From the NCBI GenBank assembly GCA_046160345.1, contig JBJXGO010000125.1, forward strand, positions 1-29,163: a DNA stretch of 29,163 nucleotides, written 5' to 3'. Origin of the DNA: M3007 sp046160345. Its GTDB lineage: Bacteria; Bacteroidota; Bacteroidia; Chitinophagales; Saprospiraceae. Within the stretch, counting starts at the first letter, position 1. The number at the start of each line of letters is the position of its first letter. Shown here in pieces: positions 14,633 to 22,352 of this stretch. The notes beneath the pieces are model-generated. The model was given only the letters and a program-made list of their open reading frames with translations, was not told the origin of the DNA and made no database searches. The position numbers and the translations under genes are program-made.

Positions 14633-16537
14633 TTAAATCGCCTTCGCCCCTAATTTTATCTCCTCCACCACTTCCGGGTTCAACAGGGTAGAAATATCAC
14701 CTAAATTTGAGGTGTCACCTTCCGCTATCTTCCTCAAGATCCGCCGCATGATCTTTCCGGAGCGCGTCTTGGGCAACCCTGGCACGATCTGAATAATATC
14801 CGGTTTGGCAATAGGCCCGATCTCCTTGGTAACAACATCCAAAACCTCTTTACGGAAACTTTCTGTGTGTTCCACGATATGGTTCGTGATAACATACGCG
14901 TAAATCCCCTGGCCTTTTATGTCGTGCGGAAATCCGACTACAGCACTTTCCACAATATTATCATGTTTGTTTAGGGCGTTTTCAACCTCTGCAGTACCAA
15001 TACGATGGCCAGAAACATTCATCACATCGTCCACGCGACCAATTATCCGATAATAGCCATCCTGATCGCGCCGGGCTCCGTCGCCAGTAAAATAGAGGTT
15101 TTTAAAACTGGAAAAATAGGTTTGACGGCAACGCTCATGGTCGCCCCAGGTGGTACGGAGAAGGCTGGGCCATGGATATCGAATACAAAGCAATCCTTCT
15201 AACCCATTGCCTGTCAACAATTTACCCGAAGCATCCACCAAAACTGGCTGAATGCCGGGCAAGGGAAGGGTCGCGAAACAGGGTTTGGTAGGCGTAATAC
15301 CCGCTATGGGCGTGATAAGCATTCCGCCTGTTTCGGTTTGCCACCAGGTGTCCACTATGGGACAGCGTTTTTTCCCAATTTTTTCATTGTACCAGTTCCA
15401 GGCCTCTTCATTGATCGGCTCGCCGACCGTACCCAGCACGCGCAGCGAAGGCAATCGGCGATTTTTCACCCAGGTATCTCCAGCCGCCATTAAGGCCCGG
15501 ATAGCGGTAGGAGCGGTGTAAAAAATATTGACCTTGTGGCGTTTTATTACATCCCAGAACCGCCCCGCATCAGGAAAAGTAGGTATGCCTTCAAACATCA
15601 GGCTGGTGGCTCCGGCTAGCAGCGGCCCGTAGATTATATAGGAATGCCCCGTGATCCAGCCCACATCCGCCGTACACCAAAAAACTTGGTTCTCTTGATA
15701 TTGGAACACATTTCGGAAAGTGTATTCAGTATAAACCATATAGCCGCCATGGGTATGCACCACGCCTTTGGGTTTGCCTGTCGAACCGCTGGTATAAAGG
15801 ATAAAAAGCGGGTCTTCAGAATCCATTTTGGCAGCTTTGCAGCTTTTTCGCTTTCCCGCGACGGCCTCATGCCACCAAATATCCTTTGCGGGGTTCCAAT
15901 GGACATGATCTCCCGTGTTTTTGTGTACAATAACCGTTTTCACAGAATCACAGCCCAGGGCAAGTGCGTCGTCCACAATAGACTTAACTGGAATATTCTT
16001 TGCGCCCCGGGCATTAAAATCGGAAGTGATGACAGCCACGCATTGCGCGTCTTTGATCCTGTCGGCCACCGAAATAGCCGAAAATCCGGCAAATACCACG
16101 GAGTGTATGGCTCCAATGCGCGCGCAAGCCAATACCGCCACAGCGATTTCGGGCGTCATGGGCATATAAATGCACACCCGATCCCCTTTTTTAATTCCTT
16201 GTGCTTTCAGCGCATTAGAGAACTGGCAAACCTGCTGATAAAGTTGTTTGTAGGATATTTTGCGCGACTTTGATTTGGGGTCATTGGGTTCCCAAAGGAT
16301 GGCCGTCTGCTTGGCCCGGGTTTCAAGATGCCGGTCCAGCACATTTTCCGTGATATTTAGTTTGCCACCAAGAAACCACTGGACCTTGGGTTCACGGAAA
16401 TTCCATTTTAACACTTTCTTCCAGGGTTTCTTCCACTGAAAGGTGGAGGCTTGTTCGGCCCAAAAGCCCTCAGGGTCGGCAACCGAACGGGCATAAACCT
16501 GGTGGTATTCGGCGAGGCTTTTAATCTGTGTAGTCAT
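14633..16537 (-). CDS. acs: Acetyl-coenzyme A synthetase
   Basis: A 634-residue adenylate-forming enzyme that converts acetate, CoA and ATP to acetyl-CoA. An N-terminal acs domain (HQVYARSVADPEGFWAEQA) is followed by the AMP-binding P-loop LYTSGSTGKPKGVVHTHGGY around residue 255, then DTWWQTETGG, the core motif YFTGDGARRDQDGYYRIIGR, and the C-terminal TRSGKIMRR with the catalytic and acetylatable lysine at about K595. Length is typical. Propionate as a substrate cannot be excluded. A TACTTTTG box lies 26 bases upstream of the start. The downstream fucosidase follows closely, and a MFS carrier is 1 kb upstream on the same strand, suggesting scavenging of carboxylates (inference). Confidence 0.95.
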   Translation of the reverse strand: MTTQIKSLAEYHQVYARSVADPEGFWAEQASTFQWKKPWKKVLKWNFREPKVQWFLGGKLNITENVLDRHLETRAKQTAILWEPNDPKSKSRKISYKQLYQQVCQFSNALKAQGIKKGDRVCIYMPMTPEIAVAVLACARIGAIHSVVFAGFSAISVADRIKDAQCVAVITSDFNARGAKNIPVKSIVDDALALGCDSVKTVIVHKNTGDHVHWNPAKDIWWHEAVAGKRKSCKAAKMDSEDPLFILYTSGSTGKPKGVVHTHGGYMVYTEYTFRNVFQYQENQVFWCTADVGWITGHSYIIYGPLLAGATSLMFEGIPTFPDAGRFWDVIKRHKVNIFYTAPTAIRALMAAGDTWVKNRRLPSLRVLGTVGEPINEEAWNWYNEKIGKKRCPIVDTWWQTETGGMLITPIAGITPTKPCFATLPLPGIQPVLVDASGKLLTGNGLEGLLCIRYPWPSLLRTTWGDHERCRQTYFSSFKNLYFTGDGARRDQDGYYRIIGRVDDVMNVSGHRIGTAEVENALNKHDNIVESAVVGFPHDIKGQGIYAYVITNHIVEHTESFRKEVLDVVTKEIGPIAKPDIIQIVPGLPKTRSGKIMRRILRKIAEGDTSNLGDISTLLNPEVVEEIKLGAKAI

Positions 16538-16563
16538 GTGCGAGACGAAAAGATTGATTGCGC

Positions 16564-16571
16564 CAAAAGTA
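16564..16571 (-). promoter_or_regulatory. Candidate -7 promoter box for acs
   Basis: On the minus strand this reads TACTTTTG, matching the Bacteroidota TAnnTTTG box, 26 bases before the acs start codon. A TTG at 16588-16590 (minus sense) lies 16 bases upstream, somewhat close for a -33 element. Motif match only. Confidence 0.45.
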
Positions 16572-16658
16572 GTGGATTGTAGGCTTTCAATTTATCAATA
16601 TCCAAAGTTCTAAAGGTTCATTTTCTTTACGGTAAATTTTATTTTAAAAAACTGGTTT

Positions 16659-17126
16659 ATGGGAATAATAAAGCCAATCGGAGGCTTGGAGCGCAACCTT
16701 AGCAAAGTTGACTTAGTTGCCTTAGCCAAAACTGATGCCTCCGAAGTAAAGGAGAGTGGAAAATATGACCTGCTTAAGGTTTATGTAGAAATGAAACGGT
16801 ATGAACTTTATTTCCAAACTGTGATGGAAACCATTCGCGAAGCTGCGCTTGTGCAAGCCCAGGAAACTGGATTGAAATCCTTCGATTATGCGGATGCACA
16901 AGTGTCAAATACCCAACGCTCTGTCTATAAATTTGACAATGACCCGACCTGGTGCAGGCTTCACGATGAATTTGAGTTTCTCAAAGGGCGCATAAAACTG
17001 CACGAAGAAACACTTAAAAAAATTGAGGGCGACAAGGCCAGTTACCTGGACGAGGAAACGGGAGAACTGATCGAACTGGTTGCGCCGAGTAAGGAGCTCG
17101 TCCAGTCCATAATGGTCAAACTTTAA
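16659..17126 (+). CDS. Hypothetical protein, possibly phage-derived
   Basis: A 155-residue soluble protein with no signal peptide or TM. Residues about 36-70 (SGKYDLLKVYVEMKRYELY) and 100-128 (DEFEFLKGRIKLHEETLKKI) are predicted helical and could form a coiled coil. The tail DEETGELIELVAPSKELVQS followed by IMVKL resembles the ends of small helical proteins found in Bacteroidota prophages, where an EETGE turn precedes a short strand; this is a weak impression, not an assignment. It stands alone, divergent from acs, and its stop overlaps the stop of the convergent DUF6814-like gene within TTAA at 17123-17126. Function unknown. Confidence 0.65.
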   Translation: MGIIKPIGGLERNLSKVDLVALAKTDASEVKESGKYDLLKVYVEMKRYELYFQTVMETIREAALVQAQETGLKSFDYADAQVSNTQRSVYKFDNDPTWCRLHDEFEFLKGRIKLHEETLKKIEGDKASYLDEETGELIELVAPSKELVQSIMVKL

Positions 17127-17341
17127 GCCCGGTTGTACTCGCCTTTATAACAATACCATCCAAAAAGCCCCAGGCCCAACATGATTGGAATAAATATCGG
17201 AATGATGGTAAACCAAAAAATACGGGTGTCCAGCGATGGGTTTTGCCCAAATTCTTTATTTGCCTGATTAAGCATAAGCCATACGCCAAATGCCGCCAAA
17301 GCAATCCAGATTGTGCCTGCATATCGTTTTAGTGTGTGCAT
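17123..17341 (-). CDS. DUF6814-like two-TM small membrane protein
   Basis: A 72-residue protein starting MHTLKRYAGTIWIALA. An in-frame upstream ATG at 17359 would add MFKHKK, but the A-run before the 17341 ATG favours the shorter form. Two hydrophobic segments (about 8-25 and 41-62) flank a loop containing QANKEFGQNPSLD, and it ends in YCYKGEYNRA. This layout, with FIPIMLGLGLFGWYCYKGEY, is typical of the small DUF6814-like proteins that accompany MFS carriers in Bacteroidota. It follows the MFS gene by 66 bases on the same strand, so a role as an accessory subunit is plausible (inference). Confidence 0.75.
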   Translation of the reverse strand: MHTLKRYAGTIWIALAAFGVWLMLNQANKEFGQNPSLDTRIFWFTIIPIFIPIMLGLGLFGWYCYKGEYNRA

Positions 17342-17407
17342 TTTTTTGTGTTTGAACAAGATTTTTCCAAAAATATTGATTTGCTGGTTTGAAACAAATG
17401 GGGCTAC

Positions 17408-18937
17408 TTAATCAGAATCTCCAGGTTCTTTTTTGTCAGGCAAATAAAATAAACCGATCAGAAAACAGACCCCTGCTATTACAATCGGGTACCAAAGCCC
17501 TACAAAAGGGTCGCCGACAGGGTTTTCTACCGTTTTTGAAACGTCGAACAAACGAGTAGCAATGAGCGGTGTGAGTCCGCCGAAAATGCCATTGCCAATA
17601 TGATAGGGCAAGGACATGGAGGTATAACGAATGCGTGTCGGGAACAATTCTACCAAAAATGCAGCAATAGGCCCGTAAACCATTGTAACGTACAGGATTT
17701 GGAGGAAAACAAGCAGGGTCATAATTCCAAAACTGCGCGAATCAAGCCAGACGGTCCGACTCGTGCCAAGAGACGGACTCTTAGAGCGATCTGCGTAAAC
17801 CGTCTTTTTCTCCACTATTTTAAAGCTTGGGCCATCCAATTGGTGCTTCCAGGAAGTAGTAGTTATTAATGTATCGCCATTGGGCGCAGCTGAAATTTCA
17901 GGTTCAAGAACCCGCGTGGTTTCAATTTCTCCTGGCTGCGCCAAATCGTACATGGCATGATAGATCGGGCGGTAGCTCAGCACCGCTAATAGCATTCCGG
18001 TCAACATTATGGACTTGCGTCCGATCCGATCACTCAAGGCGCCGAAAACCAGAAAAAATGGTGTTGCTGCCAGTATGGCACCGATAAGAATATATCTGGT
18101 TTGTTCAAATTCTACGCCCAAAGTTCGTTCAATAAAGGTCTGTGCATAAAACTGCCCCGTGTACCAAACCACGCCTTGACCCATGACCGCGCCGAATAGC
18201 GCGAGCAGCACCAATTTCAAGTTGGGCTTTTGCGTAAAGGATTCTTTCAAGGGGTTTTTCGAAATTTTGCCCTCCCGTTTAATCTTGGCAAATAAAGGCG
18301 ATTCCGCCATTTTCAGACGGATATACACCGAAACCAGCACTAAGGCGATTGAAACCCAAAACGGCACCCGCCAGCCCCAATCATTGAATACCGAATCGCC
18401 CAAGGCAGATTTTGTCGATAAAATGACCCCCAATGAAAGGAGCAAGCCAAGGGTAGCAGTAGTCTGGATATAAGCGGTGAAGTAGCCGCGACGATGTACC
18501 GGTGAATGTTCTGCAACGTATGTTGCAGCACCCCCGTATTCACCCCCCAGGGCAAGTCCTTGAATAAGGCGCAGCGCCAGAATGATGGCGGGCGCTGCAA
18601 AGCCGATCTCCTTGTAGGAAGGCACGAAGCCAATGGCAAAAGTGGAAACGCCCATTAAAAGCAGGGTGACTAAAAAAGTGTATTTCCGACCCACGAGATC
18701 ACCCAAACGGCCAAAAACAAGGGCTCCAAAAGGCCGCACCACAAAACCTGCTGCAAAGGTGGCCAAAGCTGCCAGAAACGCCGCTGTAGGGTTTTCAGAA
18801 GGGAAAAATTGAACCGCGATTATTGGGGCCAGCGCTCCATAAATATAAAAATCATACCATTCGATCAAAGTACCCAGAGAGCTGGCGAAAATCACTTTCA
18901 TAAGCTCCCAACCTGATTTCTGCTGGTGATTGTTCAT
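17408..18937 (-). CDS. MHS-type MFS transporter with a large extracytoplasmic insertion
   Basis: A 509-residue major facilitator of the metabolite:H+ symporter (MHS) type, the group that includes ProP, ShiA and KgtP. Marks are SSLGTLIEWYDFYIYGALAP (19-38), the cytoplasmic GRLGDLVGRK (76-85), RLIQGLALGGEYGGAATYVAE (123-143) and the second-half copy GALSDRIGRKSIM (299-311). Between the TMs at about 309-325 and 403-420 it carries a polar segment of about 75 residues (326-402) that ordinary MHS members lack; it should be outside the membrane. Substrate is probably a carboxylate or osmolyte and cannot be fixed. It is followed by the DUF6814-like gene and shares strand with acs. A terminator-like hairpin sits in its leader. 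Confidence 0.88.
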   Translation of the reverse strand: MNNHQQKSGWELMKVIFASSLGTLIEWYDFYIYGALAPIIAVQFFPSENPTAAFLAALATFAAGFVVRPFGALVFGRLGDLVGRKYTFLVTLLLMGVSTFAIGFVPSYKEIGFAAPAIILALRLIQGLALGGEYGGAATYVAEHSPVHRRGYFTAYIQTTATLGLLLSLGVILSTKSALGDSVFNDWGWRVPFWVSIALVLVSVYIRLKMAESPLFAKIKREGKISKNPLKESFTQKPNLKLVLLALFGAVMGQGVVWYTGQFYAQTFIERTLGVEFEQTRYILIGAILAATPFFLVFGALSDRIGRKSIMLTGMLLAVLSYRPIYHAMYDLAQPGEIETTRVLEPEISAAPNGDTLITTTSWKHQLDGPSFKIVEKKTVYADRSKSPSLGTSRTVWLDSRSFGIMTLLVFLQILYVTMVYGPIAAFLVELFPTRIRYTSMSLPYHIGNGIFGGLTPLIATRLFDVSKTVENPVGDPFVGLWYPIVIAGVCFLIGLFYLPDKKEPGDSD

Positions 18938-18986
18938 TGTTAGGCGTTATTCTAGTTTGGACGACAAAAGGCGTATCTGAAAAATG

Positions 18987-19037
18987 AAAAAAGGCCTTCA
19001 TTTTGGTGGTCGCAAAACCACCACAAAAAAGAAGGCC
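18987..19037 (-). promoter_or_regulatory. Terminator-like hairpin in the leader of the MFS gene (possible attenuator)
   Basis: Read on the minus strand, GGCCTTC (19037-19031) pairs with GAAGGCC (18999-18993). Inside it, TGGTGGT (19023-19017) pairs with ACCACCA (19010-19004) around a six-base loop. The outer stem is followed by a run of six T (18992-18987), the layout of an intrinsic terminator. It lies 49 bases before the MFS start codon with no minus-strand gene upstream, so an attenuator or riboregulator is more natural than a gene-end terminator (inference). Confidence 0.5.
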
Positions 19038-19086
19038 GAAGCAATTAATTAAGTCGCAAATTACGGCACTATCCATTGAAAATTTG

Positions 19087-19094
19087 TAAATTTG
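19087..19094 (+). promoter_or_regulatory. Candidate -7 promoter box for the PKD protein gene
   Basis: TAAATTTG matches TAnnTTTG and lies 37 bases before the ATG at 19132, leaving a leader of about 30 bases. No convincing -33 TTTG was seen at the usual distance. Confidence 0.4.
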
Positions 19095-19131
19095 ACCCAA
19101 TTAAGATTCATCATTTCCACCACTTTTTATT

Positions 19132-20823
19132 ATGAAACAGATATTGACAAGTTTTGCCCTTTTACCAAAACATCCAATTCTTCTGCTCTTGTTGTTGGTG
19201 GGATTCCTTTTTCAACAGGGAAATGCCCAGCATTGCTTTCCAAGTTTTACAATTAGTACAAACGGCAATACGGTCAGTTTCACGGATCAATCTTCTGCGC
19301 ACGGAACTATCACCTCGTATTTTTGGTCATTTGGGGATGGCCATACCAGCACGGAACAAAATCCAACGCATACTTATTCTTCTCCCGGCACTTACAATGT
19401 TTGCTTAACGATCACGGCACACCACCCCAACTGTACGGCAACTTTTTGTCACCATGTTGTTATTCACCATCCGCCTCCACGCCACTGTCAGGCCGCTTTT
19501 ACGTCAAATCAGCCTGATTTGAACGAACCGACCATTGATTTTACGGACCAATCCACCAGCGATGGGAATATTGGCACTTGGGAATGGGATTTTGGCGATG
19601 GCACTTCCTCCAATGATCAGAATCCATCCCACACGTTCCCCGGACCGGGTGTGTATCTCGTATGTCTAACGATCACCGATGATGATGAAGGCTGTACAAG
19701 TCACGTATGTCGCCATATATTGATTCATCACCCGCCCATTCCCCATTGCCATGCCGCTTTTATAGCGCATCAGCCAGACCCTGATCAGCCTACCTTCCAT
19801 TTTACAGATCAATCCACGAGCAACGGGATCATTGTATCCTGGTCCTGGGATTTTGGAGATGGGAACACCTCGACAGATCAAAACCCCACACACACTTATA
19901 CCGCCGTAGGGGCCTATCTTGTCTGTCTGACCATAATTGACAATCATGGCTGTACCAGTCATGTGTGTCATCATGTTATTGTACACCATACGCCGCCAGG
20001 CCATTGCCATGCTGCTTTCCATGCGAACCAGCACGACCCGGCTCACCCGATCATCCATTTTACTGATTTATCCTTCAGTGATGGAATGATTGATGCCTGG
20101 GAATGGGATTTTGGAGATGGGCACACCTCAAATGAGCAAAACCCAATCCATACCTATGCAGCGCCCGGCATTTATTTGGTTTGTCTGACCATCCATGATG
20201 ATGACGGGGGCTGCAGCAGCCATGTTTGCCACCACATTCAGGTGAATCATCCACCGGCTGGTCATTGCCAGGCAGCATTCACTTTCGAAATTGATGCCGG
20301 CGGTCTGGGAGTCCAATTTACCAACACTTCTACCGGGACTACTGGACATGCCACTTATTTCTGGGACTTTGGAGATGGCGGAACCTCAACAGAAGAAAAT
20401 CCACACCATATCTATCCACATGAAGGCCATTATACTGTTTGTCTCTTTATTGAGGATTTGACAATTGGTTGCGCTTCCCACATTTGCCATATTATTACAA
20501 TCCCTCATCATCGTTTACGATCTGGGAATGATCAAACTAGCCAGGTTTCTGTTTCTGGCCATTCCCTGATCAATAAATTGTCAATTTACCCTAATCCGGT
20601 GTCAGGTACGCTCCAGGTCGATTATCATGTGTTGACCGCTGGAAGGGTTAAATTTGAATTGTACAACCTTAGTGGCATCAAAGAATTTGAATTTAGCGAA
20701 TATCTGCAGTCAGCGGGATTTTACACCCGAGCCATTTCTGTAAGTGAATTTGTACCGGGTGTGTACTTGTTAAAAACTACTATTAACGGCACAGGTTCCC
20801 TTCGAAGAATATCCCTGCATTGA
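19132..20823 (+). CDS. Secreted five-PKD-repeat protein, His/Cys-rich, T9SS cargo
   Basis: A 563-residue exported protein. The signal peptide runs to about residue 33 (QQGNAQ). Five PKD domains follow at about 35-113, 118-200, 205-286, 291-372 and 379-459, each with the WxFGDGxTSxxQNPxHxY core. The last 80 residues (from LSIYPNPVSGTL at 483 to the end) are a type IX secretion C-terminal sorting domain, so the protein should be released or anchored outside the outer membrane. Each repeat ends in a His/Cys-rich linker such as SHVCHHVIVHHTPPGHCHAAF without its last residue, giving regular Cys pairs and His clusters. These could be disulfides or metal sites (inference). The next gene starts right after its stop. 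Confidence 0.88.
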   Translation: MKQILTSFALLPKHPILLLLLLVGFLFQQGNAQHCFPSFTISTNGNTVSFTDQSSAHGTITSYFWSFGDGHTSTEQNPTHTYSSPGTYNVCLTITAHHPNCTATFCHHVVIHHPPPRHCQAAFTSNQPDLNEPTIDFTDQSTSDGNIGTWEWDFGDGTSSNDQNPSHTFPGPGVYLVCLTITDDDEGCTSHVCRHILIHHPPIPHCHAAFIAHQPDPDQPTFHFTDQSTSNGIIVSWSWDFGDGNTSTDQNPTHTYTAVGAYLVCLTIIDNHGCTSHVCHHVIVHHTPPGHCHAAFHANQHDPAHPIIHFTDLSFSDGMIDAWEWDFGDGHTSNEQNPIHTYAAPGIYLVCLTIHDDDGGCSSHVCHHIQVNHPPAGHCQAAFTFEIDAGGLGVQFTNTSTGTTGHATYFWDFGDGGTSTEENPHHIYPHEGHYTVCLFIEDLTIGCASHICHIITIPHHRLRSGNDQTSQVSVSGHSLINKLSIYPNPVSGTLQVDYHVLTAGRVKFELYNLSGIKEFEFSEYLQSAGFYTRAISVSEFVPGVYLLKTTINGTGSLRRISLH

Positions 20824-22299
20824 ATGAAGTTCAAACTCTCTTTTTATTTCTTACTCCTTTCTTTGCCTTTTCTTCCAGCACAAAATACCGTGATCTGGTC
20901 GGATAGTATGGAGTTGGATGTCACTACGAGGCCTATTACGACACCCCGGGTTAATTTGCTGCCCGACGGCACTCCTTTGTTTACTTGGGGCGTTAACGGC
21001 GACTTTATCAACGCGACTTCCCAAATTTGGTGCTCCCGGCTTGAAAATGGTTCGTTTACTACCCCGATCGCTGTGGTAAATGAACCTCATGTGCCACTTT
21101 TGTATGGCTTTGCAGGCTATGACGTAGCCGTATCAGACAGCCTGATATTTATCGTTTTCGAGCAATCTCAAAAGGGGATTTTTCTTACCCGTTCTGTAGA
21201 TGGAGGTTTCAGTTTTAGTTCGCCCGCAGTTGTTCAGGGGCCGATTCCGGGCGGCTATGCGATTTTTCCCTCAGTAACGATAGATGGCACCCACAATCCA
21301 GTAGTAAGTTACATTCAGTATAAAGATGGCGTATCGACCTATCAGTTGCGCCGTTCTACGGATGGAGGTTTCAATTTTGAATCTTCCGTAATGGGCAACG
21401 CTTCTACTCCGGGCGCCGCAGTCTGCGAGTGTTGCGCTTCCGATTTGTTGGCTTCGGGCGATTCCATTTGGCTGATTTTTCGGTACAACAACCAGAATCT
21501 TCGCGATATTTGGGTAAGTCGATCTACCAATTTATCGAGTTCCTACGATATATCTACTGATGTGGACCAAACGGATTGGAATTTGAATGTTTGTCCTATT
21601 GCGGGCCCGCGCATGGCTCGCTCAGGCGACAGCCTGATAACGGTGTGGATGAGCGGAGCAAGTGGAACAGGACGTGTATATCTAAGCACCTTAAATGCTG
21701 AAACGATGCAGTTGGGTCAACAATTGAGTTTTTCCTCAGATTCAAACCCGCAAACGGCTCAAAGTCAATCAGATGTGGCTGCTTTTGGAGACACCATAGG
21801 GGTGGTTTTTGTGGAAAAAGCAACCGACATTGTGTTCTACGCCTCCACCATGGGCGCAAATGGGCTGGAAGGCCAAGGCACTCGTTTCGCCATTCAGGAC
21901 CACACCCTCCAATTGCCTTCGCTGGCCTTCTCTAAGGGTGTTTTTCATCTCGTTTATGCTGATGCTACCTCCGGCCAGGTAATATATCGGCAGGGTATTT
22001 TGACAGGCAACAGCCCTCTCAAAGAACCGGTGTCTGAAACGAGGATACATGCAATTCCAAATCCGGCAATTTCCAATACCACCATGGTGGTTGAAGTGGC
22101 CTTAAATCACAAAGGGATCGCCCATTTCGAAATTTTGGATCCTGCAGGAAAATCTATTCGCAAGTTTGCATTTTTGGTAAAGAATATTGATGATCAGGCA
22201 TTTTCAATAAATTTAAATGGGATACCCGGTGGAGTTTATTTTCTTACAGGAAATTTGGATGGGGTATTTCTGGGTACGGAAAAAATAATCCTAAAATAA
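20824..22299 (+). CDS. Secreted BNR/sialidase-like beta-propeller with C-E-C-C motif, T9SS cargo
   Basis: A 491-residue exported protein with a signal peptide (about 1-20, LPAQ). Repeated blades of the BNR/Asp-box type are visible: TRSVDGGFSF (122-131), RRSTDGGFNF (176-185) and SRSTNLSSSY (232-241). A distinct motif C201-E-C203-C204 is followed by IFRYNNQNLRDIW and then NVCPIAGPRM with C257. The last 85 residues (IHAIPNPAISNTTMVVEVAL onward) are a T9SS sorting domain. True sialidase catalytic residues could not be confirmed, so the fold is assigned, not the activity. It starts directly after the PKD gene stop (no spacer), implying translation from one mRNA and perhaps joint surface function. 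Confidence 0.82.
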   Translation: MKFKLSFYFLLLSLPFLPAQNTVIWSDSMELDVTTRPITTPRVNLLPDGTPLFTWGVNGDFINATSQIWCSRLENGSFTTPIAVVNEPHVPLLYGFAGYDVAVSDSLIFIVFEQSQKGIFLTRSVDGGFSFSSPAVVQGPIPGGYAIFPSVTIDGTHNPVVSYIQYKDGVSTYQLRRSTDGGFNFESSVMGNASTPGAAVCECCASDLLASGDSIWLIFRYNNQNLRDIWVSRSTNLSSSYDISTDVDQTDWNLNVCPIAGPRMARSGDSLITVWMSGASGTGRVYLSTLNAETMQLGQQLSFSSDSNPQTAQSQSDVAAFGDTIGVVFVEKATDIVFYASTMGANGLEGQGTRFAIQDHTLQLPSLAFSKGVFHLVYADATSGQVIYRQGILTGNSPLKEPVSETRIHAIPNPAISNTTMVVEVALNHKGIAHFEILDPAGKSIRKFAFLVKNIDDQAFSINLNGIPGGVYFLTGNLDGVFLGTEKIILK

Positions 22300-22305
22300 T
22301 CCCTT

Positions 22306-22328
22306 TTGAAATACAGCCATTATTTCAA
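22306..22328. other. Perfect 8-base inverted repeat before the PepSY gene
   Basis: TTGAAATA (22306-22313) and TATTTCAA (22321-22328) flank a seven-base loop in the 53-base spacer. The stem is AT-rich and lacks a T-run on either side, so it may be an operator-like site rather than a terminator. No known regulator site is recognised. Confidence 0.4.
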
Positions 22329-22352
22329 TGGAATAGAGACATTGCAGCAAAA

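Noticed and set aside
18984..19052. A 22-codon + strand frame (MKKGLHFGGRKTTTKKKAEAI...) inside the hairpin before the PKD gene
   Set aside because: Its codons are dictated by the inverted repeat, it has no supporting start context, and the hairpin with T-run on the minus strand explains the sequence better.
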